Below are positions 54,918 through 63,417 of a stretch of DNA of 64,000 nt, in pieces. Source of the stretch: JAYXXU01 sp049301135 (GTDB lineage Bacteria; Pseudomonadota; Gammaproteobacteria; Pseudomonadales; Moraxellaceae); NCBI GenBank assembly GCA_049301135.1, contig JBAQKP010000286.1, positions 1 to 64,000 of the forward strand. The letters are read 5' to 3'. The notes under the pieces are model-generated. The model made no database searches. It had not been told where the DNA came from and saw nothing but the letters and a program-made list of their open reading frames with translations. How positions within the stretch are numbered: position 1 is the stretch's first letter; the number at the start of each line of letters is the position of its first letter. The position numbers and the translations under genes were made by a program.

Positions 54918-56585
54918 ATGCTAAAAAGAAACATATTGTCGCTGGCACTGCTGGCATTGAGTCAAAGCGTATTGGCTATCGAGCCCCCCAATGCGGGGAC
55001 ACAGTTACAACAAATTCCCCCGTCACCCACGCCGCAAAAGCGACCACCAGAAATTAGCCTTGTGCCCAGTCAACCGGCAGTCGCAGCAGAAACTGATGAA
55101 GTCAAGGTGAATGTACAACGCGTCCAAATCACCGGCATGCGGTCGTACACCGAAACTGATCTGCTCAAGCAGATTCCATTTCAACCGAATAGCGAACTTA
55201 GCCTTGCCGACTTGCGAGCGATGGCCACAAAAATCGCCGACTACTATCATCAAAATGGTTATTTTGTCGCACAAGCCTATCTGCCTGCCCAAGAGATTAA
55301 TAATGGCGTGCTTAGTATTGCCGTGATCGAAGGACAGTATGGCAAAGTCATCGTGCGCAACCCCACCAATCTGTCCAATCGTCTGGTCGAAAACCAACTC
55401 GACGGCATCAACAGTGGTGACGCGATCACCAGTGTGCCGCTGGAACACCGTCTGCTGCTGCTGTCTGATCTTGCTGGGGTGAAGATCAGCTCGACCTTGG
55501 CGCCGGGCGCGACTGTTGGAACCTCCGACTTAATCGTTGACGTCGCACCTGCCGCCCGCGTCAATGGCAGTATTGATGCTGACAACGCAGGCAATCGTTA
55601 CACGGGTGAAAATCGCCTTGGTGCAACCATTAACGTGAACAATTTGGCTGGTCAAGCCGACGTGGCGTCGCTGCGGCTACTCACCTCTGCCGAAGGATTA
55701 AACTATGCACGAGCGGCCTACCAATTGCAGGTGGCCAAAGCCACCGTGGGTGCGGCGTATAGCTGGCTAGACTATGAACTCGGTGAAGAGTTTGCCAGCT
55801 TAGATGCGAGCGGGAATGCAAAAATTGCCAGCGTCTACGGTCGCTATCCGTTGCTGCGCTCACGCAACAATAATCTATACACTGATCTTTTGTACGAAAA
55901 CAAAGTATTACAGGACAAAATCGGCCTCACCAACACAGAGACTGACAAAAAAATCAATGTACTAACAGCCGCTTTGCGGGGTGACTTTAGAGATCAGTGG
56001 GCAGGTGGTGGCTTAAGCAGCTACTCGGTGGCGGCAACCGTCGGCGATCTGAATATCCAAACGCCCGCTGCCCGTGCAATCGATGCACTGACTGCGCGTA
56101 GTGATGGCAATTATACCAAATTGAGCGTCAACGCCAGCCGCCTGCAACGGGTGACGGATTCTTTTGCCTTGTTTGCGGGAGTCAGCGGTCAGCTAGCCTC
56201 CAAAAATCTGGATAACTCGGAAAAAATGCAACTCGGTGGTATTCAAGCCGTGCGCGCCTACCCTGAAGGCGAAGCCTATGCAGATGAAGGCTATGTGATG
56301 ACCTTAGAAGCTCGGCAGGACTTGCCAAAATTTACTGACAACATGCCAGGCCAATTGCAGCTGGTGGGCTTCGTGGATGCAGGTCGCGTCACGATTGATC
56401 AGACGGCGTGGACTACGGGTGATAACACCCGAACGCTGAGTGGTGCAGGTGTTGGCATCAACTGGATGGATTACAACAATTTTGTGATGAAACTGGCTTA
56501 CGCGCACCGATTAGGCGACGAAAAAGCCACCTCAGCGCCCGATTCAGGCGGTCAATTCTGGGTACAACTGGTGAAATATTTTTAA
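54918..56585 (+). CDS. two-partner secretion outer-membrane transporter (TpsB, ShlB/FhaC family)
   Basis: The 555-residue outer-membrane pore that exports its partner encoded 66 bases downstream. A signal peptide (ending SQSVLA) is followed by a Pro-rich linker, the POTRA region (about 65-140, including ITGMRSYTETDLLKQIPFQPNSELSLADL and YYHQNGYFVAQAYLPAQ), and the 16-strand barrel. The family loop motif is VRAYPEGEAYADEGY near residue 445 (canonical VRGY/F). GAAGGGATGGGACT precedes ATG 54918. Confidence 0.92.
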   Translation: MLKRNILSLALLALSQSVLAIEPPNAGTQLQQIPPSPTPQKRPPEISLVPSQPAVAAETDEVKVNVQRVQITGMRSYTETDLLKQIPFQPNSELSLADLRAMATKIADYYHQNGYFVAQAYLPAQEINNGVLSIAVIEGQYGKVIVRNPTNLSNRLVENQLDGINSGDAITSVPLEHRLLLLSDLAGVKISSTLAPGATVGTSDLIVDVAPAARVNGSIDADNAGNRYTGENRLGATINVNNLAGQADVASLRLLTSAEGLNYARAAYQLQVAKATVGAAYSWLDYELGEEFASLDASGNAKIASVYGRYPLLRSRNNNLYTDLLYENKVLQDKIGLTNTETDKKINVLTAALRGDFRDQWAGGGLSSYSVAATVGDLNIQTPAARAIDALTARSDGNYTKLSVNASRLQRVTDSFALFAGVSGQLASKNLDNSEKMQLGGIQAVRAYPEGEAYADEGYVMTLEARQDLPKFTDNMPGQLQLVGFVDAGRVTIDQTAWTTGDNTRTLSGAGVGINWMDYNNFVMKLAYAHRLGDEKATSAPDSGGQFWVQLVKYF

Positions 56586-56651
56586 GTTTTTGCGTCAAGC
56601 CGTACGCCATACCGATTCAACTCACACATTTTTGTATACAGGAATCACATC

Positions 56652-59627
56652 ATGAACCGCATCTACAAATCGATTTGGAATCTCAAAACCGGCAGTTTTA
56701 TCGCCGTCGCCGAGCATGCACGCAGCGCGGGTAAACAGTCCGCGCTGTGCAATCCGATCAGCACGAGCAGTCATAGTCACAATCATGACCACAGTCATCG
56801 CTTTGGTTTTGCCTTAAAAACCCTCGCCGTATCACTGCTCATGGTCAGCGGCACCAGCATGCTACATGCTCAGCCGGTGGGCGGCGTGGTGTCGGCAGGC
56901 AGCGCGCAGATTGGCAGTAGCGCAGGCAATACCACCATCAACCAAAACTCACAGAATGTCGCCATCAACTGGCAGAGCTTCAATATTGCTCGCGGTGAAT
57001 CGGTTAATTTTGTGCAGCCCAACAGTCAATCGGTGGCGCTGAACCGTGTACTCGGCTCAGATGGCTCCAGCATTATGGGCAACCTGTCCGCCAACGGTAA
57101 GGTGTTCTTGATCAATCCGAATGGCGTGTTGTTTGGGTCAACAGCATCGGTCAATGTCGGCAGTCTTGTTGCATCGACCCTGAATATGACTGATGCCGAT
57201 TTTATGGCCAATAACTATAAGCTCTCTGGCACAGCGACGGGGACGGTACTGAACCAAGGCGCGATTACCGCGACCGATGGCGGCTTTGTCGCACTGTTGG
57301 GTGCAAACGTCAGTAACCAAGGTGTGATTGCCGCCAAGCTGGGTAGCGTCACACTGGCCGCTGGGCAGGCAATGACACTGGATGTGGCGGGCGACAAGCT
57401 GCTTAACATCGTGATTGATGAAGGCGTGGTAAATGCCTTGGTCGAAAACGGCGGGCTGATTCAGGCCGATGGCGGCCACGTGCTGATGACCACACAGACT
57501 GCTGGCGGTCTGCTCACCAACGCGGTCAACAACACCGGCGTGGTGCGGGCGCAAACCCTTCAAAATATCGACGGCACGATTAAACTGCTCGGTGGCATGC
57601 AAAACGGTAGTGTCAACGTGACAGGCCTGCTGGACGCATCCGCACCGAATGGCGGCGATGGCGGGTTTATTGACACTTCAGCAGCAAACGTCAACATCTC
57701 AGATACGGCCAAAATTACCACCGCTGCGCCGCGTGGCGTGACCGGCAACTGGCTGATTGATCCGCAAGATTTTACGATTTCGGCGACTGGCGATATTTCT
57801 GGCGCGACCCTGAGCGCACAACTGGTCAACTCCAGTATTACGATTCTGAGCACGCAGGGCGCTGTGGCCGGTAACGGTGACATTTTCGTCAATGATCCTA
57901 TCACGTGGACGCCGACACCTGTTCCCACCACGCTGACCTTAAACGCGGTACGAGATGTCAATATCAATGAAGCAGTCACTTCAACCGGTGGCAACTTTGT
58001 GGTGATTGCTGGGCGTGACATCAATCAAAATGCAGCCGTAACCACCACCAACGGCAACTTTACGTCAACCGCAATTCGTGACGTCAATATCGTCAGAGAT
58101 CTCGCTCGCCCGCTGACGGCGATTACCACGACTGATGGCAACTACACCTCAAACGCGGGACGCAATGTCAATATCCAAGGTGCAGCGCTGACCACGACAC
58201 GAGGGGTTTTGACACTGAATGCAGGCAATGACGGGACTGGCAGTGGCGGGGTTATTTTTGCTACTGGCACGCCTCCTGCTGCCGTCACAGGGCCCAATGC
58301 GGCGGTCAAAATTTTTAATCCCATCGGCGTCACCACAAATTATGCGGGCAACGTGACCTTAACGGAGGGTGCCACACTCACACAATTTACCTTGCTGTTT
58401 ATCCCCGGACCGGTAGGACCTACGGGTGCGACTGGCGCAAACGGTGTGGATGGCGCAACAGGTGCTACGGGGTCAACTGGCGCGACAGGTGCAACTGGAA
58501 ACACCGGAGCGACTGGCTCAGCAGGGACAAACGGGACTGATGGTGCTACAGGGCCAGCAGGACCAACGGGGGCTACAGGCGCAACTGGTAATACAGGCTC
58601 AACGGGTGCAACTGGCAGCACAGGCGCAACCGGTTCAGCAGGTACAAATGGGACTGATGGTGCTACAGGACCAACGGGGGCGACAGGCGCAACTGGCAGC
58701 ACAGGTGCAACTGGTTCGGCAGGTACAAATGGGACTGATGGTGCTACGGGGCCAGCCGGACCAACGGGGGCTACAGGCGCAACTGGCAATACAGGTGCGA
58801 CCGGTTCATCAGGTACAAATGGGACTGATGGCGCTACAGGACCGGCGGGACCAACGGGGGCGACAGGCGCAACTGGCAGCACAGGTGCAACTGGTTCGGC
58901 AGGTACAAATGGGACTGATGGTGCTACAGGGCCGGCGGGACCAACAGGGGCTACAGGTGCAACTGGTAGTACAGGCGCGACTGGCAGCACAGGCTCAACC
59001 GGTTCGGCAGGGACAAATGGGACTGATGGTGCTACGGGGCCAGCCGGAGCTACGGGCGCAACTGGTAACACAGGTGCAACTGGCTCAGCGGGTACAAATG
59101 GGACTGATGGTGCTACGGGGCCAGCAGGACCAACGGGGGCTACGGGCGCAACTGGTAATACAGGTGCGACCGGCAGCACAGGCTCAACCGGTTCAGCAGG
59201 GACTGATGGTGCTACAGGGCCAGCAGGACCAACGGGGGCGACAGGCGCAACTGGCAATACAGGTGCAACCGGTTCAGCAGGGACAAACGGGACTGATGGT
59301 GCCACAGGGCCGGCGGGACCTATCGGGCCAGTAGGACCTATTGGGCCAGTGGGACCAACCGGTGCAACTGGCGCTCCAGCACCAACAGGTACAACGACAG
59401 TTGTGATTCGACCCTTCCCAGTCGTGCAACCCGTGCCAGTAGATGAAGTACCGGTAATCACCGTGCCACCATCGCCATTATTAACGGTAGTCCCGTTGGT
59501 CACACCACCTGTGGAGTTTTATGTGGCTCGTACAGCACTGCCTCCGCTTCCTGCGATGGTTCCCCCAAAAGAGCGAATCTTCACGCCACTACCGATCACG
59601 TACACGCCTAAACAGGATCGCAACTAA
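56652..59627 (+). CDS. TpsA-type exoprotein: filamentous-haemagglutinin secretion domain fused to collagen-like repeats
   Basis: A 991-residue secreted protein. An extended signal region ([26 protein letters not shown] type) precedes a His-rich spot (41-49) and the hydrophobic core (about 53-73). The TPS secretion domain follows, with [19 protein letters not shown] and the conserved NPNGVLFG at 155-162, then a beta-helix-like region with [20 protein letters not shown] repeats up to about 580. Residues 586-909 are 108 uninterrupted Gly-X-Y triplets, and a Pro/Val-rich tail (910-991) ends it. Its exporter is the gene just upstream. Fusing a TPS domain to a collagen-like stalk is unusual; adhesion is a likely but unproved role. 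Confidence 0.9.
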   Translation: MNRIYKSIWNLKTGSFIAVAEHARSAGKQSALCNPISTSSHSHNHDHSHRFGFALKTLAVSLLMVSGTSMLHAQPVGGVVSAGSAQIGSSAGNTTINQNSQNVAINWQSFNIARGESVNFVQPNSQSVALNRVLGSDGSSIMGNLSANGKVFLINPNGVLFGSTASVNVGSLVASTLNMTDADFMANNYKLSGTATGTVLNQGAITATDGGFVALLGANVSNQGVIAAKLGSVTLAAGQAMTLDVAGDKLLNIVIDEGVVNALVENGGLIQADGGHVLMTTQTAGGLLTNAVNNTGVVRAQTLQNIDGTIKLLGGMQNGSVNVTGLLDASAPNGGDGGFIDTSAANVNISDTAKITTAAPRGVTGNWLIDPQDFTISATGDISGATLSAQLVNSSITILSTQGAVAGNGDIFVNDPITWTPTPVPTTLTLNAVRDVNINEAVTSTGGNFVVIAGRDINQNAAVTTTNGNFTSTAIRDVNIVRDLARPLTAITTTDGNYTSNAGRNVNIQGAALTTTRGVLTLNAGNDGTGSGGVIFATGTPPAAVTGPNAAVKIFNPIGVTTNYAGNVTLTEGATLTQFTLLFIPGPVGPTGATGANGVDGATGATGSTGATGATGNTGATGSAGTNGTDGATGPAGPTGATGATGNTGSTGATGSTGATGSAGTNGTDGATGPTGATGATGSTGATGSAGTNGTDGATGPAGPTGATGATGNTGATGSSGTNGTDGATGPAGPTGATGATGSTGATGSAGTNGTDGATGPAGPTGATGATGSTGATGSTGSTGSAGTNGTDGATGPAGATGATGNTGATGSAGTNGTDGATGPAGPTGATGATGNTGATGSTGSTGSAGTDGATGPAGPTGATGATGNTGATGSAGTNGTDGATGPAGPIGPVGPIGPVGPTGATGAPAPTGTTTVVIRPFPVVQPVPVDEVPVITVPPSPLLTVVPLVTPPVEFYVARTALPPLPAMVPPKERIFTPLPITYTPKQDRN
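58407..59378 (+). repeat. collagen-like Gly-X-Y minisatellite, about 90-bp units
   Basis: 972 bases encoding 108 consecutive Gly-X-Y triplets with no break. The dominant higher unit is [16 protein letters not shown](N/S)[13 protein letters not shown], about 30 residues (90 bases), present around eight to ten times with variants that drop or add triplets. The run ends in [21 protein letters not shown]. Copies differ mainly in third codon positions. Confidence 0.95.
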
Positions 59628-59718
59628 GGATTATTAATCCTACAGCGGTTGGCTGATCTTTGGGTGTCGCAACTCGATGATTCGGCCGACCCCTTTCCTT
59701 CACTGATCTCAATTCTGA

Positions 59719-60597
59719 ATGCAAAATCGGTATGAACAGGCAGTTTTAATGAAAGTGTTTAATCGGATCAAGGCGATCAGCGCTGAAAATCGTTTATCGA
59801 CTACAAAACTGAGCGAAGCAAAACCACCGACTACGCAAAGTCGAATGCTTCTGCTCGGCCTGATCTGCTGTGGTTCTAGCAGCGGTCTGGCGATGGCTGC
59901 CGATCGTGCTGCTTTTTTTGTGATGGCGCCTGTTGTTGTGGTCGCCCCTGCCCTATTACCGCGTGTATTAAAAGAAATTGCACCAGTTAAAATCCCAATC
60001 GCAGCGGTCACGCCACCTAAACGAGCTAACTTTGAGCAGGAAACTGTCTCTGAGATGTCTCGGTATTTGGCGGATTGGGTGGTCGATTCAAACGACAACC
60101 AAAACATGCCTTTTGTGGTGGTAGATAAAAAAGCCGCCCGTGTTTTTGTGTTTAATGTCGATGGAAAACTGCTTGGCTCTGCACCAGCGTTACTCGGTTT
60201 GGCACTGGGTGATCATGCCATCGCAGGGATTGGCAATATGTCGTTGGCCAGTATCCGGCCAGAACAACGCACCACACCGGCTGGGCGCTTCGTGGCGGCT
60301 TTGGGTCGTAATCTGGGGGGTAAAGAGATTTTGTGGGTCGATTATGACGGCGCGATTTCACTGCATCGGGTGGTCACGTCATCGGTTAAAGAACGTCGCC
60401 TGCAACGCTTGGCATCCAACAACCTATCAGAGCGGCGGATTTCATATGGCTGTATCAATGTGCCGGTCAAATTCTATGACAGCATCATTAGCCCGACGTT
60501 TGCTGGAACGCATGGCGTGGTTTACGTTTTACCCGATACCCGCTTGGTGCAAGAGGTGTTTGGGTCTTACGACGTGAGCGATCAACCTGCCAAATAA
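59719..60597 (+). CDS. atypical L,D-transpeptidase-family protein
   Basis: A 292-residue protein with an N-terminal hydrophobic segment (about 43-61, MLLLGLICCGSSSGLAMA) and a C-terminal L,D-transpeptidase (YkuD-like) domain. The catalytic region reads SLHRVVTS ... RRISYGCINVPVKFYDSI, with Cys245 in SYGCIN instead of the usual SHGCxR, so the His is Tyr and the Arg is Asn. Such variants exist in the family; activity is not certain. ATG 59719 or 59749 can start it. It follows the tpsA gene by 91 bases on the same strand. Confidence 0.75.
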   Translation: MQNRYEQAVLMKVFNRIKAISAENRLSTTKLSEAKPPTTQSRMLLLGLICCGSSSGLAMAADRAAFFVMAPVVVVAPALLPRVLKEIAPVKIPIAAVTPPKRANFEQETVSEMSRYLADWVVDSNDNQNMPFVVVDKKAARVFVFNVDGKLLGSAPALLGLALGDHAIAGIGNMSLASIRPEQRTTPAGRFVAALGRNLGGKEILWVDYDGAISLHRVVTSSVKERRLQRLASNNLSERRISYGCINVPVKFYDSIISPTFAGTHGVVYVLPDTRLVQEVFGSYDVSDQPAK

Positions 60598-60732
60598 CAG
60601 TCTATACCCGCCTGACCTAATATCGATGGCTATTGCTTTGGCGACCCCTGTTGATTCGATCAACACTCGAAAAATTTGCTCAAACAGCGTATAACGCCTG
60701 CATCCCTGACCAATCCCCCGTACTGACTGCCG

Positions 60733-61662
60733 ATGCGCCTGATTCTTGCCCCGATGGAAGGTCTGACTGACCCACCGATGCGCCGCTTGTTGACCCAAGT
60801 TGGTCAGTACGACTGGTGTGTGTCCGAGTTTATTCGCGTGACCAATCAACTGGTTCCCGCGCACGTGATCTATGGTTACTGTCCTGAACTCCTGCAAGGC
60901 GGTCGCACCGACAGTGGCACGCCGCTGCATGTACAGTTTTTGGGCAATGATCCCGTAGCGCTGGCTGAAAATGCAGCACACGCGGCAGAGCTCGGTGCGC
61001 CTGCGATTGATCTGAACTTCGGTTGTCCGGCCAAGACCGTGAATAAACATCGTGGCGGCGCAGTATTACTTGATGAAACTGAGCTGATTTATCAGATTGT
61101 GTCTGCGGTGCGTCGTGCAGTGCCGGCACAGATTCCAGTGTCGGCTAAGATGCGTTTGGGCTATCTGGACAATACGCCAGCGTTGGCAAACGCCTTGGCG
61201 ATTGAGGCGGCAGGCGCGGCGTGGTTGACCGTGCATGCGCGCACCAAAGCCGATGCCTATCGCCCGCCTGCGTACTGGGATTTGCTTGCGCCATTGCGTG
61301 AACAGCTTCAGATTCCGCTGATCGCCAATGGTGAAATTTGGACGACTGCCGATGCTGCACGTTGTCAGGCCGAATCGGGCTGTGTTGATCTGATGCTGGG
61401 ACGTGGTGCGGTGACGCGGCCGGATTTGGTCGGTCAGATTCGTGGACAGGCCGCGTTATCGTGGGCTGAGCTACTACAATTACAGCTGGCTTTTTTGGAC
61501 AGTCCGGCCAAGACTGAACAAGGCATGGTCGGGCGCTATAAGCAGTGGTTGGGCATGCTGACACAGGGTTATAGCGATGCGCCGATGCTGTGGGATCAAG
61601 TGAAAAAAATCCGTGAGCTGGATGAAATTCGGGCGATTTTGCACCAGTCCATCACCGCTTAA
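60733..61662 (+). CDS. dusC: tRNA-dihydrouridine(16) synthase DusC
   Basis: An FMN-dependent enzyme reducing uridine 16 of tRNA. It begins MRLILAPMEGLTDPPMRRLL, has DLNFGCPAKTVNKHRGGAVLL with the catalytic Cys, VSAKMRLGY, VHARTKADAY, IANGEIWT and MLGRGAVTRPDL. The length (309) and the start match the DusC branch rather than DusA or DusB. Confidence 0.93.
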   Translation: MRLILAPMEGLTDPPMRRLLTQVGQYDWCVSEFIRVTNQLVPAHVIYGYCPELLQGGRTDSGTPLHVQFLGNDPVALAENAAHAAELGAPAIDLNFGCPAKTVNKHRGGAVLLDETELIYQIVSAVRRAVPAQIPVSAKMRLGYLDNTPALANALAIEAAGAAWLTVHARTKADAYRPPAYWDLLAPLREQLQIPLIANGEIWTTADAARCQAESGCVDLMLGRGAVTRPDLVGQIRGQAALSWAELLQLQLAFLDSPAKTEQGMVGRYKQWLGMLTQGYSDAPMLWDQVKKIRELDEIRAILHQSITA

Positions 61663-61667
61663 ACGGC

Positions 61668-61684
61668 GGTGCGTCTGACGCACC
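61668..61684. repeat. REP-like palindrome between convergent genes
   Basis: GGTGCGT pairs perfectly with ACGCACC around CTG and is followed by CTAC. This resembles the short GGTGCGT...ACGCACCCTAC palindromes that occur in many proteobacterial genomes. It may also act as a terminator for dusC. Confidence 0.5.
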
Positions 61685-61702
61685 CTACTGACGCTGCTGG
61701 GG

Positions 61703-62674
61703 CTAATCAACAAATTTTACCGATACGCCCACTTTGACATTACCCATCAACTCACGAGCATCCCAGTTAGTCAGGCGCACGCAACCATGCGAGGATTGCC
61801 GACTAATACCTTCTGGATTGGGTGAGCCGTGAATCCCATAGCTGTCTTTGGACAGCCCCAGCCAGACACTCCCGACCGGATTATTGGAACCTGCCGGTAA
61901 AATATAGCTTTCGCCTTCATGCGACCACGTGTAATTCGGATCGGGTACGACCACAGCGATACTGTGTGTGCCAGATGGCGAAGGGGTATCGCTGCTGCCA
62001 ATCGTCGCTGGATAGGCTGCGATCAGTTGCTGGTTGGCGTCGTAGAGATACAGCATTTCGTTCGATTTGCTGGCTTCAATATGATCGACCGTCATCTGGG
62101 CAGGGCCGCCGGTATCGACCACCGTAATCTCATCCCCTACTGCAAAGCTGCTGTTACGGTTGAGAGCGCGTAGATAATTGACGTGCATATGGAATTTTTC
62201 ACCGAGCATTTCGATGATGGATGCATAGGCCATTGATGGCATTTTTGCTTTGTCCGCGACATCACTAGGCATGTTTAAAAATGGCTGGTTGGCATCATCA
62301 GCGGTAATAGTATAGCGCATTAAGATCGGTGCGCTCGCCACGGTCTGTAGGGCTTGCCAAACTTGCGCGTCCATGTTGCCATCCACCGGCAGTCCTTTGA
62401 TCTGTTCAAAGGCACGAATCGCTTTGCGCGTATTAGCACCGACTTGACCATCAATCGCCCCAACATTGGCGTTGCTTCGATCCAGTAAGGTTTGAATCTT
62501 GACCGTGAGATTACGGTCAGTGGACAGATCACTGCCCTGCTGCCAGACCGCGGCATTCACCTGCGTTACATAGCTCACTGCTGCGGTGGTAGTGGGGGTT
62601 TTTGCGGGTGTTTGGGCATGGGTTATCAGGCTTAAAGGCATCACAGCCAGTAGGCTCAGGGCAAAAAAACGCAT
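61703..62674 (-). CDS. L,D-transpeptidase with peptidoglycan-binding domain
   Basis: A 323-residue exported enzyme that would form 3-3 cross-links in peptidoglycan or attach proteins to it. The signal peptide (MRFFALSLLAVMPLSLITHAQ) is followed by a PG_binding_1-like domain (IQTLLDRSNANVGAIDGQVGANTRKAIRAFEQ) and a YkuD catalytic domain ending SSHGCVRLTNWDARELM with catalytic Cys298. GGAAC precedes the ATG 62674. Unlike the protein at 59719 its active site is canonical. Confidence 0.9.
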   Translation of the reverse strand: MRFFALSLLAVMPLSLITHAQTPAKTPTTTAAVSYVTQVNAAVWQQGSDLSTDRNLTVKIQTLLDRSNANVGAIDGQVGANTRKAIRAFEQIKGLPVDGNMDAQVWQALQTVASAPILMRYTITADDANQPFLNMPSDVADKAKMPSMAYASIIEMLGEKFHMHVNYLRALNRNSSFAVGDEITVVDTGGPAQMTVDHIEASKSNEMLYLYDANQQLIAAYPATIGSSDTPSPSGTHSIAVVVPDPNYTWSHEGESYILPAGSNNPVGSVWLGLSKDSYGIHGSPNPEGISRQSSHGCVRLTNWDARELMGNVKVGVSVKFVD

Positions 62675-62793
62675 AGGAATCGTTCCGATGGGAGCCAAGG
62701 TGAGTAGCTGCCTTATCATGAGCCGATTCACTCTGTTTGTTTGCGGTGAATCTGTAGGAGTTGCAGTGAGTTAAAGCAAACGGGGCTGTGCCC

Positions 62794-63330
62794 TCACAAC
62801 ACAAACGGCCTTAACTCCGCCTTATACTGCTCAATCTTCTGCGCATAATGCAGCGCACCGAGCTTAATCATCTGCATCGCCATCGGGCTGATTTCTTTGA
62901 CCACCTGCGCAGGCGACCCCATCACCACACTATTATCAGGAATCACTTTGTTTTCTGGTACGAGTGCATTTGCGCCGATGATACAGTTTTGGCCGATCAC
63001 CGCGCCGTTCAATACCACCGCACCAATCCCGATCAGACTGTTATCACCAATCGTACAACCATGCAGCATCGCCTGATGCCCGACCGTCACATACTGCCCA
63101 ATCGTGATTGGCCGACCACTATCGACATGCAGTACTGCGTTTTCTTGGATATTCGAAAAATCCCCAATCGTAATCAGATCATTGTCAGCGCGAATCACCG
63201 CCCCAAACCAGACACTGACTTTTTCGCCTAATACCACCTGCCCAATCACCGTCGCATTATCCGCCACCCAACCGTCCCACGCCTGCTGCGTGCTGCTGGT
63301 CGGACAAACATCACCTAAACAATACATCAT
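62794..63330 (-). CDS. gamma-carbonic-anhydrase-like hexapeptide-repeat protein (YrdA family)
   Basis: A 178-residue left-handed beta-helix protein. Hexapeptide-repeat turns (VIGQVVLGEKVSVW, ITIGDFSNIQENAV, ITIGQYVTVGHQAMLHGCTIGDNSLIGIG) and the three metal-binding His (HVDSG, GHQAMLHG) match the gamma-class carbonic anhydrase-like family. Whether it is an active carbonic anhydrase is unknown; E. coli YrdA has no shown activity. GGAG precedes the ATG. Confidence 0.87.
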   Translation of the reverse strand: MMYCLGDVCPTSSTQQAWDGWVADNATVIGQVVLGEKVSVWFGAVIRADNDLITIGDFSNIQENAVLHVDSGRPITIGQYVTVGHQAMLHGCTIGDNSLIGIGAVVLNGAVIGQNCIIGANALVPENKVIPDNSVVMGSPAQVVKEISPMAMQMIKLGALHYAQKIEQYKAELRPFVL

Positions 63331-63374
63331 GCTGGCTTACTCCTGTTGTGCTGGCACATTGGTTTCATTTGCAA

Positions 63375-63417
63375 AAAATCTTTATGGCAAAACTCTCTAT
63401 GGCAAAATCTTTATGGC
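63375..63417. repeat. three tandem copies of a 14-15-bp unit
   Basis: AAAATCTTTATGGC, AAAACTCTCTATGGC and AAAATCTTTATGGC in a row; the last copy covers the stop codon of the downstream-edge NUDIX gene (minus strand). Confidence 0.6.

Noticed and set aside
58407..59378. Possible CRISPR array or tandem non-coding repeat
   Set aside because: Units are contiguous, have no unique spacers and keep an unbroken Gly-X-Y frame in a large gene.
58340..59503. Long minus-strand open frame rich in [10 protein letters not shown]
   Set aside because: It is the antisense shadow of the collagen-like repeat; low-complexity repeats keep several frames open. It has no ribosome site or signal.
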